From positions 1 through 42,235 of the forward strand of contig JABFXX010000194.1 in assembly GCA_013368795.1 (NCBI GenBank): a stretch of 42,235 bases of DNA, read 5' to 3'. A program made the position numbers and the translations under genes. Of this stretch, positions 1 through 9,565 are shown piece by piece. Every line of letters begins with the position of its first letter. Position 1 is the stretch's first letter. Source of the stretch: Kofleriaceae bacterium. GTDB lineage: Bacteria; Myxococcota_A; Polyangia; Haliangiales; Haliangiaceae. The notes beneath the pieces are model-generated. The model worked only from the letters and a program-made list of their open reading frames with translations. It had not been told where the DNA came from and made no database searches.

Positions 1-341
1 GCCGTATCCGTAGCCGTCGTCGACGGAGTGGCGGCATTCGTCGTCGCCGCTGGAGTGGTCGTAGGCGCAGCGGCCGTCGGCTTTGCGCCGGAGCCCGTCG
101 GGGCAGGCGAAGCGGAGCCCGCACGTGGTGCAGGTGCTGGCGGGGGTGTCGTCTGCGCGAGCGCAGGATCCTGGCGAACGAGCTCGGCCGCGAGCGTCGC
201 GGAGAACCCGCTCGCGGAGCCGCGCTTCGTGCCGGACTCGGCGACCTTCGGCGCACCGCTGCTCGAGCCGGCGTCCCACGAGTCACACGCACCGAGTGCG
301 AGCGACAGCGCGGCGAACGCGACGAGGTTTCGCTGGCCCAT
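1..341 (-). CDS. Lipoprotein, C-terminus beyond the left edge
   Basis: The minus strand is open from the ATG at 341 to the window edge, giving at least 113 residues with no stop. The N-terminus is a lipoprotein signal (MGQRNLVAFAALSLALGAC) with lipobox LGAC, so the mature protein should be lipidated at Cys19. Asp at +2 (CDSW) would retain a lipoprotein in the inner membrane under the enterobacterial Lol rule; whether that holds here is unknown. The visible mature part is a low-complexity Ala/Pro/Thr/Ser stretch, typical of a surface or periplasmic tether. A GAAGGGG stretch touches the start codon and may be the ribosome site. No functional domain is visible. The gene follows the tRNA/ffs terminator on the same strand. 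Confidence 0.6.
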   Translation of the reverse strand, partial: MGQRNLVAFAALSLALGACDSWDAGSSSGAPKVAESGTKRGSASGFSATLAAELVRQDPALAQTTPPPAPAPRAGSASPAPTGSGAKPTAAAPTTTPAATTNAATPSTTATDT

Positions 342-455
342 CCCCTTCAGGGATACCACGCCCGCGAGGGGAACCCTCGGACCATGGAGTCCCTGGGTCC
401 TTGCTTCGCTGCGGACCATCGAGCGAGCGGTTGTCCTCGGGTCCACCACCGTCCG

Positions 456-496
456 AAAAAGGTTCGAGCGACGATCGCAAAATCGTCGCTCGAAAA

Positions 497-498
<2 letters not shown>
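456..498 (-). terminator. Intrinsic terminator after ffs
   Basis: A perfect 13-bp stem (463-475 with 482-494, loop of 6) is followed on the minus strand by CC and a run of five T (460-456). Another T run (498-493) precedes the stem, directly after the SRP RNA. This should end the serS-tRNA-tadA-ffs transcript. On the plus strand no T run follows the stem. Confidence 0.8.
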
Positions 499-585
<87 letters not shown>

Positions 586-611
586 GAAACAGGTCACGCA
601 AGGGGGCATGG

Positions 612-699
612 TGGCGGAGGGAAAGGGATTCGAACCCTTGGTACCTTGCGATACACACGCTTTCCAAGCGTGCACCTTCGGCCACTCGGTCATCCCTCC
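612..699 (-). tRNA. tRNA-Ser(GGA)
   Basis: Cloverleaf on the minus strand: acceptor GGAGGGA/TCCCTCC, anticodon stem CACGC/GCGTG, loop TTGGAAA with anticodon GGA, a long variable arm (class II, as expected for Ser), T loop TTCGAAT, discriminator G, and an encoded CCA at 614-612. It reads UCC and UCU. It lies 43 nt after tRNA-Ser(CGA) and 26 nt before ffs. Confidence 0.97.
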
Positions 700-742
700 A
701 GAAGGAGGCAGTCATGGCCTCCGCGAGGAGGCGCATTTGATT

Positions 743-828
743 TGGCGGACAGGGAGGGATTTGAACCCCCGGTACTTTCGTACATCTGATTTCGAATCAG
801 ACACCATAGGCCACTCGGACACCTGTCC
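743..828 (-). tRNA. tRNA-Ser(CGA)
   Basis: Acceptor GGACAGG/CCTGTCC, anticodon stem TCTGA/TCAGA, loop TTCGAAA with anticodon CGA (reads UCG), a long variable arm, discriminator G and encoded CCA at 745-743. Its 5' end is only 5 nt after the tadA stop codon, so RNase P cleavage here would also define the 3' end of the tadA message. Confidence 0.97.
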
Positions 829-833
829 AGAAT

Positions 834-1298
834 CTATTGATACGTCGGCCCGCGCCGCAGCTCCGCGAAGAACTGGGTGAGCAGCGCGGCACAATCGTGG
901 GCGAGAACCCCGGCTGTCACTTCCATGCGGTGGTTGAGCCGCGTGTCGGTGACGATCGAGTAGAGACTCGTGACCGCACCCGCCTTCGGGTTCGGACAGC
1001 CGTAGACGAGTCGCTTCACCCGCGCGTTGACGAGGGCGCCTGCGCACATCGGGCAGGGCTCGTGGGTGACGTACAGCGTTGCTTCGACGCGCCACATTCC
1101 GAGCGCGCGAGCTGCATCGCGAAGAGCGACTACCTCGGCATGTGCCGTCGGGTCTCGATCGACTTCGCGCCGGTTGTGACCGCGCCCAATGATCGAATCA
1201 CCGGACACGATCACCGCGCCGACCGGAACATCTCCGGCAGCGAACGCGGCGCGCGCTTCGTCGAGCGCGACGGTCATCCATTGGTCGTCTGTCATCAT
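834..1298 (-). CDS. tadA: tRNA(Arg)-specific adenosine-34 deaminase TadA
   Basis: A 154-residue cytidine/deoxycytidylate-deaminase-fold protein of normal TadA length. Zinc and catalytic residues are all present: HAE (His53, Glu55) and PCPMC (Cys82, Cys85). TadA converts A34 of tRNA-Arg(ACG) to inosine so that one tRNA reads CGU, CGC and CGA. The reading frame extends upstream to 1379, but that part is the translated tRNA-Arg gene (GSVAQWIEHR...), so the real start is one of the tandem ATGs at 1298 or 1295. These lie 2 and 5 nt after the tRNA-Arg discriminator base; any Shine-Dalgarno would have to lie inside the tRNA. The stop is 5 nt before tRNA-Ser(CGA). The gene therefore has almost no untranslated sequence of its own and presumably comes from the tRNA precursor. 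Confidence 0.95.
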   Translation of the reverse strand: MMTDDQWMTVALDEARAAFAAGDVPVGAVIVSGDSIIGRGHNRREVDRDPTAHAEVVALRDAARALGMWRVEATLYVTHEPCPMCAGALVNARVKRLVYGCPNPKAGAVTSLYSIVTDTRLNHRMEVTAGVLAHDCAALLTQFFAELRRGPTYQ

Positions 1299-1300
1299 CG

Positions 1301-1373
<73 letters not shown>

Positions 1374-1394
1374 AAACATTCAAACGTTGCGTTG

Positions 1395-1485
<91 letters not shown>

Positions 1486-1524
1486 AGGCGGCTGGTCTGC
1501 CAAAACGGCCAGAAACTTAGTAGT

Positions 1525-1559
1525 GGGCGGGGACGACGCTACGGCGCGGCGTCCCGCCC
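1525..1559. other. Strong stem-loop between two tRNA-Ser genes
   Basis: GGGCGGGGACG (from 1525) pairs with CGTCCCGCCC (to 1559), with one bulged base and a GC-rich loop. It sits in the 116-nt spacer between tRNA-Ser(UGA) and tRNA-Ser(GCU). No clear T run follows on the minus strand (ACTACTAAGTTTC), so it is more likely a processing or pausing structure than a full terminator. Confidence 0.5.
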
Positions 1560-1600
1560 ATGACCACTTGCGTGACACTATTCGATTATCAAAACGGGTT

Positions 1601-1684
<84 letters not shown>

Positions 1685-1708
1685 AGGCGGTCCCAGAGGC
1701 AGGGCGTA

Positions 1709-1736
1709 TTTATAGGGATCAATCGAGGGATGTAAA
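1709..1736 (-). promoter_or_regulatory. Sigma-70-like promoter for the tRNA cluster
   Basis: On the minus strand TTTACA (1736-1731), a 16-bp spacer and TATAAA (1714-1709), with a GC-rich start region (GCCC) just after, as often seen at growth-rate-controlled stable-RNA promoters. The expected start near 1702 is about 17 nt before tRNA-Ser(UGA). It would let the tRNAs be made independently of serS. Confidence 0.6.
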
Positions 1737-1789
1737 GCCGGATCTCTGTTTTTCCCTACTGTCGCGAGTTTGAGTCACGACAAAACGCC

Positions 1790-3076
<1,287 letters not shown>

Positions 3077-3111
3077 GGCTTACCTCAATGATCGCTACGG
3101 GTTGGGAGCGG

Positions 3112-3141
3112 ACCCTACCTTGCTCTTAACAGTCGTGGCAA
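3112..3141 (-). promoter_or_regulatory. Possible serS promoter
   Basis: On the minus strand TTGCCA (3141-3136), an 18-bp spacer and TAGGGT (3117-3112), ending about 35 nt before the serS start. It is a weak match, chosen mainly for position in the 84-nt gap to the divergent sigma gene. Confidence 0.35.
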
Positions 3142-3160
3142 GGCCGGGGTCCAATGGCCT

Positions 3161-3763
3161 GTGCAAGCGGCCGTGCTTCCCGCACTCGATCGGGCGCTCT
3201 CGAGCGTGACCGAGGCCATCGATCCGGACCGCGAGCTCGCCGAGAAGTTCCGGCAGGGCGATCGTAGCGCATTCGACGCGATCGTCAGGCGTCATCAGAA
3301 GGGCGTGTGGCGCGTGGTTCGCCGGTACGTGCGGCGCGACGCGGATGCCGCCGATGTCACCCAGCAGGTGTTCGTGCGGGCGTTCAAGGGTCTCGCCACC
3401 TTCCGCGGCGCGGCGACGGTCCGGAGCTGGCTCTATCGGATCGCGATCAACTGCTCGCTGTCGTGGCTGCGCGACCATCGCCGGGAGCAGCCGTCGGAGA
3501 TCGCCGAGGACACGCTCACGGAGATGCCCGCCGCGCCGGTCCGGATCGCGAGCGATCAGGACAGCACGATCCTGCGCGCCGCGATCGCGCAGCTGCCACC
3601 GAAGCAGAAGCTCGTGCTCGAGCTCCGCGTGTTCGACGACCTGTCGTTCAAGGAGGTCGCCGAGCTCGCCGACTGCAGCGAGAACACCGCCAAGGTGAAC
3701 TTCCACTACGCGGTGAAGAAGCTGCGTGACATCCTCGGAGGCGGCGATGCGCGACGAGGATAG
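3161..3763 (+). CDS. ECF RNA polymerase sigma factor
   Basis: A 200-residue two-domain sigma factor. Region 2 spans about residues 30-95 (SAFDAIVRRHQKGVWRVV ... DVTQQVFVRAF, then RSWLYRIAIN); region 4 spans about 135-190 (LPPKQKLVLELR ... SFKEVAELADCSENTAKV). It should direct RNA polymerase to stress genes, probably including its own operon. The start is taken as GTG at 3161; GTG at 3206 is an alternative. The next gene begins inside its last codons, so sigma factor and probable inhibitor are translationally coupled. The ECF subgroup cannot be named from sequence alone. Confidence 0.9.
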   Translation: MQAAVLPALDRALSSVTEAIDPDRELAEKFRQGDRSAFDAIVRRHQKGVWRVVRRYVRRDADAADVTQQVFVRAFKGLATFRGAATVRSWLYRIAINCSLSWLRDHRREQPSEIAEDTLTEMPAAPVRIASDQDSTILRAAIAQLPPKQKLVLELRVFDDLSFKEVAELADCSENTAKVNFHYAVKKLRDILGGGDARRG

Positions 3764-4280
3764 GCTCGAGCTCGACGACGACGATCGCGCGCTCGTCGAT
3801 CGACTGCGTCGGCTGCCGCCCGAGGGCGAGGAGCCCGACTGGCAGAAGCTCGCCGCTGCGATCCGCGCCGAGGTCGGAACGACCGCGCCGAAACCGTGGT
3901 GGCGCAGCTGGCAGTGGCTCGTGCCGATCGGCGCACTCGCTGCGACCGCCGCGCTCGCGTTCATCGTGCTCGAGCGGCGCACGCACGACGAGCCGACGCC
4001 ATCACCGCCGCCGGTCGTGCGGCACGAGATGCCGCCGGCGCCTGCACCCGCAGCCAGCGAATCGACGCTCGTGTGGCTCGACGGTGAGGCGGTCGAGCTC
4101 GACGACGATCTCGCGCCCGCGCTCGACGAGCTCGACGAAGAAGCGCGCCGCGCGCTACGCACCGACGAGCTCGACGTGACCGGCGGGATCCTGCCGGCGT
4201 CGAACCTGTCGTGGGTCGACGAGCTCGACGAGACCGATCTGGCGAGCGCCGAGCAGTGGCTCGCGAGGAAGAAGACGTGA
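3747..4280 (+). CDS. Probable membrane anti-sigma factor
   Basis: 177 residues from the ATG at 3747, which has GGAGG a few bases upstream; it overlaps the sigma gene by 17 nt. The N-terminal ~50 residues are charged and cytoplasmic, followed by one membrane span (WLVPIGALAATAALAFIVL), a Pro-rich linker and an acidic periplasmic part rich in LDELDE. No HxxxCxxC zinc anti-sigma motif is present. The anti-sigma role is inferred from position and topology. The stop shares bases with the next start (TGATG). Confidence 0.65.
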   Translation: MRDEDRLELDDDDRALVDRLRRLPPEGEEPDWQKLAAAIRAEVGTTAPKPWWRSWQWLVPIGALAATAALAFIVLERRTHDEPTPSPPPVVRHEMPPAPAPAASESTLVWLDGEAVELDDDLAPALDELDEEARRALRTDELDVTGGILPASNLSWVDELDETDLASAEQWLARKKT

Positions 4281-4900
4281 TGAAGACGCTGATCGTATTG
4301 CTCGCGCTCTGCATCGCGAGTCCCGTCCTCGCACAGCCCGCGCGCCGAAGCGGCCCCGCACCGGTGCTCACGCAGTCGCGGCAGGAGCGGATCAAGCAGC
4401 GCATCCGGGCACTGCGCGCGTACACGCTGACCGAAGCGCTCCAGCTCGATCAGCCGACCGCCGGAAAGCTGTTCCCGCTGCTCGCAAAGTTCGACGAGGA
4501 GTTCGACAAGCTGCTCGAGCAGCGCGCAGATCTCCAGCGCCGCCTCGAGGGCTCGGCGCAGGTCACCGATCCCAAGCAGCTCGACAAGCTGATCGACGCC
4601 GCGATCGCGAACCAGCGCTCGATGTGGGAGACCGAGGAGAAGCGGCTCGGCGAGCTGCGAAAGATCCTCACGCCGGCGCAGACCGCACGGGTGCTCGTCG
4701 TCTTGCCGGCGATGGAGCGCAAGATCCAGAACCAGCTGCGCCGTGCGATGAGGAAGGCGGCGAGGGCACAGAAGGCCGGTGACGACGAGGATGACGAGTT
4801 TGGCGATGATTCGTTCGGCAACCCGCCGGGAGCCGCGCCGAAGGGCGACCCAACGCGGTGCGACCCGTTCACGAGCCTCCACGGGTGCACCGGGAAGTAG
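4280..4900 (+). CDS. Spy/CpxP-like periplasmic protein of the ECF operon
   Basis: 206 residues from the ATG at 4280 (TGATG overlap with the gene before). The signal peptide MKTLIVLLALCIASPVLAQ ends in an AxA-type site. The mature part is almost all helix, with an LTPAQT motif like the LTxxQ boxes of Spy, CpxP and heavy-metal sensor proteins, a very acidic stretch (DDEDDEFGDD) and two cysteines near the end (RCDP...HGC). It could sense metal or misfolded protein and act on the anti-sigma, as CnrX does in the CnrYXH system; that is inference from gene order. Confidence 0.65.
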   Translation: MKTLIVLLALCIASPVLAQPARRSGPAPVLTQSRQERIKQRIRALRAYTLTEALQLDQPTAGKLFPLLAKFDEEFDKLLEQRADLQRRLEGSAQVTDPKQLDKLIDAAIANQRSMWETEEKRLGELRKILTPAQTARVLVVLPAMERKIQNQLRRAMRKAARAQKAGDDEDDEFGDDSFGNPPGAAPKGDPTRCDPFTSLHGCTGK

Positions 4901-4995
4901 GACCTCCACTCATCAGAATCGCGGAGGGGCCGCGCGTTCGGTGTCTCGACGGGTACTCGCCCGGCCGATAGAGCGCGCGCCGGAACGCCCCGGGG

Positions 4996-5001
4996 TATGA
5001 T
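4996..5001 (+). promoter_or_regulatory. Possible -10 element for the giant repeat protein
   Basis: TATGAT ends 9 nt before the ATG at 5011. No convincing -35 is visible. If used, transcription would start only a few bases before the start codon. Confidence 0.25.
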
Positions 5002-5010
5002 GATCGTCGG

Positions 5011-8000
5011 ATGATCGAGGCCACTTGTGCGGCCTGCGGGACCGTTGCCCGCATCGCCGAAGCCGACCTCCCGGCGGGGACAAGATTCGTGACGTGCGCG
5101 AGCTGCAAGTCACGTGTGCCGGTGCCGGCCGCCAGGGCGACCGCGACGCCTGCGAAGGGGATGAAGATCCCGTCGATTCCGTCGGTGATCCCGTCGATCC
5201 CGAAGCCGGGCGCCGCGCCCGCGACGGGCAAAGGCGACACGATCGATCTCGCCGACCTGCCCGCGCCGAAGCGCAACAGTCCGCTCGCCGGTGCCGATGC
5301 GCCGAGCAAGCCCGTCGCGAGCGCGCTCGCGTCTGTCGATCTGCCGGCCCCCAAGGGAGCGAAGAGCCCGCTCGATCTCGACGACGTCATGGGCGGCGCC
5401 GATCTACCCGCGCCGAAGGCCAGGACGGATGCAGGTCTCGCCGATCTGCCCGCGCCCAAGGCGAAGCCGTCGCCGCTCGGCAATCTGCCGCCGAGCAAGT
5501 CGAAGCCGGCGTCGCCGCTCGCCGGCGCCGACTCGCCGCTGACCGATCTGCCCGCGCCGAAAGCAGCCGGGCTCGCCGATCTGCCGGCACCGAAGGCGAA
5601 GCCCGCGGCGCTCGCCGATCTGCCGACGCCGAAGGCGAAGGCTGCGCCCGTCGATCTCCCCGCACCGAAGCGCGCCACGCCCGTCGATCTACCCGCGCCG
5701 AAGCGCGCCACGCCCGTCGACCTGTCCGCGCCAAGATCAGCCGCGCCGGGGACGCCGCTCGATCTCTCGGCGCCGAAGCAGAGCACGCCCGCAGACCTGC
5801 CAGCGCCGAAGGCGGCCGGCAGCACCGATCTTCCGACGCCCAAGAGAGCCACACCCGCAAACCTCCCTTCGCCGAAGGTTGCCGGCAGCGTCGATCCGAA
5901 GGCAGGCGCGCCTGGAAACCTCCCCGCGCCGAGGACAGCCACGCCCGCAAACCTCCCTGCACCAAAGGCCGGCCTCGCCGATCTGCCCGCGCCCAAGCCG
6001 GGCATCGCGGGGCTCGCCGATCTGCCCGCGCCGAGGAAGCAGGCTGCGCCGCCGCTGCCACTCGATGGCGGTATCGATCTCGGTCCCGCGAACGCGCTCG
6101 ACGCCGACCTCGATCTGCCGACGCCGAAGCCCGGTGCGAACAACGATCTTCCCGCACCGAAGGGATTCTTCGACGATCTCCCGCAGCCCGCACACGCACG
6201 GCCGCGCACGCAGGGTGACATCGATCTGCCCGCGCCGAAGGGCTTCTTCGACGATCTCCCGCAGCCCGCGAACCCCGGCGGAGGCTCGACCGACGTCGCG
6301 CCCAAAGGCTTCTTCGACGATCTTCCGCAGCCCGCCAAGGCCGGCGGTGGCTCGACCGACGTCGCGCCCAAAGGATTCTTCGACGATCTCCCGCAGCCCG
6401 CGAAGGCCGGCGGTGGCTCGACCGACGTCGCGCCGAAGGGATTCTTCGACGATCTCCCGCAGCCGGCGGGCGCGTCGGCCGATGTCGCACCGAAGGGATT
6501 CTTCGACGATCTCCCGCAGCCGGCGAAGCCGGGAACGCCGTCGACCGACGTCGCACCGAAGGGGTTCTTCGACGATCTCCCGCAGCCGGCGAAGTCATCA
6601 GGCGGCAGCCTGTTCGACGATCTTCCCGAGCCGACGGGCGCGCCCGCGCGCGACAACCGCGATCTGTCGTTCGGCGATATCGATCTCGGCGCCGGCACCG
6701 CCGGTGGCAAGCCGCTCGATCTCGATCCCGGTCCGAGCGGTGGCCCGAACGCCGGCCCCGATCTCGATCTCGGTCTGCCGCTCGGTCAGGACCAGCAGTT
6801 CGCCGATCTCGATCTCAGCACGCCGACCGCCGCGCCACCAAAGCGCGCGGAGACCGCGAACCCGATCAAGATCAAGACGCCCGCGAAGGGCGCGTCCCCG
6901 GCGCCGATCGCGATCAACATTCCCAAGCAGGGCCCCGAGCTCAGCCTCGATCTCGCCGACGATCCGCACGCGGGTGCAGGTCCCGCGGCGGCGAGGTCGA
7001 CCGCAAAGGCCCCGGCGAAGCGCGAGAAGCCCGCCGAGATCACGCCCGAGGCGAAAGCCGCGAAGAAGCGCCGCTCGAAGATCATCCTCGGCTCGGTGCT
7101 CGGCCTCGCGCTGCTCGGCTCCGGCGGCTTCTACATGTACAAGCGCCACGCCGATGCCCAGGCGAAGGCCGACGCGCTCGCCGAGAAGCTCGATGCTGCG
7201 CGCAAGGCGACAGCGAAGGGCGACTGGCAGAAGGCGTCGACGCATGCGCGCGCCGCGCTCGAGATCTCGCCGCAGAGCTCGCAGGCTCTCGGTCTCGCCG
7301 CGGAGTCCGCGATCGCCGGCGCGCTCGACAACGGCATGAACGGTCCAGCGCGCATCGTGCAGGGCCGCAAGTTCCTCCAGGACGGCCTCGGTACCGGCAA
7401 GATCACGCCGGAGCTCGAGCGCGCGCAGGCGGTCGCGTTCATCGGCGCGAATCAGCCCGACAAGGCGATCCCGAAGCTGAACCAGCTGATCGCGCGCGAG
7501 CCGAACGACGGCTGGCTCCAGCTCTACCTCGGCTGGGCGCAGCTCGCGGCAGGCGACGGAACCGCCGCGCTCGCCGCCTTCGACAAGGCAGGGGCATCGC
7601 CGGCGGCGATGAGCGCCGCGCTCTACGGTCAGGGCCAGGCGAAGCTGATGACGGGCGACGTCGAGGGCGCGCGCGCCGCGTTCGCGAGCGTGCTCGAGAA
7701 GTCGAAGGACAACATCTGCGCACAGGTCTGGCTCGCGGCGACGCTGCCGCCGGCGCAGGCCGCGCAGCGCGAGGCCGATCTCAACGCGATCACGCAGCGC
7801 AAGGACATCGGGACCGCCGATCCTCGCTGCGTCACGCAGGCGTACACGCTGCTCGGCGACGCCGCCCGCTCGACGGGCCGCCTCGATCTCGCTCGCGATC
7901 GCTACGGCAAGGCGATCAAGATCACCGCGCTCGACGTCGGTGCGCTCGTCGGCCTCGCGTCCGTCGAGATCCAGGCTGGCAAGCTCGAGGTCGCCGCCGA

Positions 8001-9546
8001 TGCCGTGCAGAAGGCGCTCGCGTCGAACGGCAAGGATCCGCGCGCGCTGCTCGTCTCCGCCGAGCTCTCCGTGCTGCAAGGCAAGCTGCCCGCCGCGCGT
8101 CAGACGCTCGATGCGCTCGCCGCGGCAAAGCTCCCGCAGCTGCAGCAGGCGCAGCTGCTCCTCGTGAAGGGCAAGCTGCTCGAGGCCGAGGGCAAGTCCG
8201 ACGAGGCCGTCGACGCGTACACCGAGGCGGCCAAGCTCGCCGGCGACGTCGACCTCGTGCCGACGATGATCGCGGCGACCAAGCTCTCGGATCTCGCCGG
8301 CAAGGCGGCCGATCCCGCGAAGGCTCAGGACTACCGCGACCGCGCCGACAAGCTGCTCTCGGCGCTCGCCACGCGCGCGCAGGACGATCCAGCGCTGTCG
8401 ACGACACTCGGCGCCGCGTACCTGCAGGCCGGCGATCCGGCGAAGGCCGAGCCCTACCTCCGCCGCGCGGTCGATATGCGCGCCGAGGACCCGGAGGCGA
8501 AGCTCCAGTTCGCGAAGGCGCTCGGCAAGCTCGGCCGTTACGACGAGGCCGTGCAGCAGCTGAACGCCGCGCTCGCGATCGACTCCAAGCGCCTCGACAT
8601 CGCGCTCGAGCTCGCGCGCGTCCACCAGCTCGCCGGTCACGACGACCAGACGATCGCGGCGTATGACAAGCTGCTCGCGCTCCCCGACGTGCCGCCCGTT
8701 GTTCGCGCCGCCGCCGGAAAGTTCTACGCGAAGAAGGGCCTGCTCGATCGCGCTACGACGCAGGCGCAGGCGATCCTCTCCGTCGAGCCGGAGAACCCGG
8801 CCGGCCTCTACCTCCAGGGCGAAGGCTTCATCAAGGCAGGCAAGTGGGAGGACGCACGCAAGGTCCTCGCGAAGGCCACCGACGCGGATCCCGACCCGCA
8901 GTACCTCGACGCGCTCGGCCGCGCACACGAGGGCAGCTACGCGCAGAGCAAGGACGGCAAGTTCATCGAGAGCGCGCGGTTCGCGTACGAGCGCGCGACG
9001 AAGGCAGATCCGAAGCTCTTCAACGCGTGGGTCGGTCAGGGCCGGATGCTCGTCGAGAAGCGCGACTGGGAGCCGGCGCTGAAGGCACTCGCCGAGGCAA
9101 AAAAGCTCGACGAGAACAACAGCGAGCTCCAGTACAACATGGGCGCCGCGTACTTCGGTCTGCGCAACGCGGGTGCGGCCTACAAGCAGACGGCAGCGCA
9201 GTGGTTCGAGCTCGCGTTGAAGAACAAGACTCCGGAGCTCGACCTCGTGCGCCGCGCCGAAGCCGCGTCGAAGCTCTCGCAGCTGTACATGGATCTGAAC
9301 AAGCCCGCGGAGACCATCCGGAGTCTCGAGCTCGCGACCAAGCTCGGCGAGGACGTCGAGAGGACGGGTCACGCTGCACCCGAGTGGCTGACCGAGACCT
9401 ACTACGTGCTCGGCGACCAGTACGGCGACTCGAACAAAGCGGCGAAAAAGCGAGCTTGGCAGCGTTACGTCGACCGAAAGCCTGCGCCCTCGACGAGACT
9501 GCAAACGGCCCAATACGAGCTAGCGACTTCGCTCAGGACCTACTGA
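5011..9546 (+). CDS. Giant zinc-ribbon / DLPAPK-repeat / TPR membrane protein
   Basis: 1511 residues in four parts. (1) An N-terminal MJ0042-like zinc ribbon with Cys6, Cys9, Cys29 and Cys32. (2) About 500 residues of disordered repeats: some twenty DLPAPK-like units, then seven exact GFFDDLPQPA units and one LFDDLPEPT. (3) One membrane span near residues 690-710 (IILGSVLGLALLGSGGFYMY) preceded by Lys/Arg. (4) About 800 residues of TPR helices to the end. The positive-inside rule puts the ribbon and repeats in the cytoplasm and the TPR array in the periplasm. A zinc ribbon, a disordered linker and a membrane span recall GltJ/AgmX of myxobacterial gliding, and the long TPR array recalls GltI/AgmK; this is resemblance of layout, not shown homology. 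Function unknown; a scaffold joining cytoplasmic polarity factors to the envelope is plausible. Confidence 0.9.
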   Translation: MIEATCAACGTVARIAEADLPAGTRFVTCASCKSRVPVPAARATATPAKGMKIPSIPSVIPSIPKPGAAPATGKGDTIDLADLPAPKRNSPLAGADAPSKPVASALASVDLPAPKGAKSPLDLDDVMGGADLPAPKARTDAGLADLPAPKAKPSPLGNLPPSKSKPASPLAGADSPLTDLPAPKAAGLADLPAPKAKPAALADLPTPKAKAAPVDLPAPKRATPVDLPAPKRATPVDLSAPRSAAPGTPLDLSAPKQSTPADLPAPKAAGSTDLPTPKRATPANLPSPKVAGSVDPKAGAPGNLPAPRTATPANLPAPKAGLADLPAPKPGIAGLADLPAPRKQAAPPLPLDGGIDLGPANALDADLDLPTPKPGANNDLPAPKGFFDDLPQPAHARPRTQGDIDLPAPKGFFDDLPQPANPGGGSTDVAPKGFFDDLPQPAKAGGGSTDVAPKGFFDDLPQPAKAGGGSTDVAPKGFFDDLPQPAGASADVAPKGFFDDLPQPAKPGTPSTDVAPKGFFDDLPQPAKSSGGSLFDDLPEPTGAPARDNRDLSFGDIDLGAGTAGGKPLDLDPGPSGGPNAGPDLDLGLPLGQDQQFADLDLSTPTAAPPKRAETANPIKIKTPAKGASPAPIAINIPKQGPELSLDLADDPHAGAGPAAARSTAKAPAKREKPAEITPEAKAAKKRRSKIILGSVLGLALLGSGGFYMYKRHADAQAKADALAEKLDAARKATAKGDWQKASTHARAALEISPQSSQALGLAAESAIAGALDNGMNGPARIVQGRKFLQDGLGTGKITPELERAQAVAFIGANQPDKAIPKLNQLIAREPNDGWLQLYLGWAQLAAGDGTAALAAFDKAGASPAAMSAALYGQGQAKLMTGDVEGARAAFASVLEKSKDNICAQVWLAATLPPAQAAQREADLNAITQRKDIGTADPRCVTQAYTLLGDAARSTGRLDLARDRYGKAIKITALDVGALVGLASVEIQAGKLEVAADAVQKALASNGKDPRALLVSAELSVLQGKLPAARQTLDALAAAKLPQLQQAQLLLVKGKLLEAEGKSDEAVDAYTEAAKLAGDVDLVPTMIAATKLSDLAGKAADPAKAQDYRDRADKLLSALATRAQDDPALSTTLGAAYLQAGDPAKAEPYLRRAVDMRAEDPEAKLQFAKALGKLGRYDEAVQQLNAALAIDSKRLDIALELARVHQLAGHDDQTIAAYDKLLALPDVPPVVRAAAGKFYAKKGLLDRATTQAQAILSVEPENPAGLYLQGEGFIKAGKWEDARKVLAKATDADPDPQYLDALGRAHEGSYAQSKDGKFIESARFAYERATKADPKLFNAWVGQGRMLVEKRDWEPALKALAEAKKLDENNSELQYNMGAAYFGLRNAGAAYKQTAAQWFELALKNKTPELDLVRRAEAASKLSQLYMDLNKPAETIRSLELATKLGEDVERTGHAAPEWLTETYYVLGDQYGDSNKAAKKRAWQRYVDRKPAPSTRLQTAQYELATSLRTY
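5245..6240 (+). repeat. DLPAPK-type degenerate coding repeats
   Basis: Within the giant gene, about twenty short units of the form (D/N)LP(A/T/S)PK recur every 8-25 residues. Spacing is irregular and the DNA copies differ at codon third positions, so the peptide motif seems to be under selection rather than being a recent DNA duplication. Confidence 0.85.
6163..6636 (+). repeat. GFFDDLPQPA tandem repeats
   Basis: Seven copies of a 30-bp core start at 6163, 6241, 6307, 6373, 6439, 6496 and 6562, with a degenerate eighth (LFDDLPEPT) at 6610. The commonest period is 66 bp (22 residues); one unit is 78 and one 57. The linker PAKAGGGSTDVAPK is nearly identical between copies 3 and 4, which suggests recent unit duplication. 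Confidence 0.95.
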
Positions 9547-9565
9547 GCACGTATATGCTCGAGGC

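Noticed and set aside
3077..3160. T-box or other riboswitch upstream of serS
   Set aside because: The whole gap is 84 nt, too short for a T-box, and no specifier or antiterminator structure is visible.
6163..6636. CRISPR-like array
   Set aside because: The direct repeats are in frame inside a protein, spacers encode conserved peptide, and no cas genes are present.
4869..6710. 613-residue minus-strand frame with GCGRSSKNPFGA repeats
   Set aside because: It mirrors the DLPAPK/GFFDDLP repeats of the plus-strand giant gene; no start signals.
6598..9513. 971-residue minus-strand frame
   Set aside because: Arg/Leu/Glu-rich shadow of the TPR region, common in high-GC genes.
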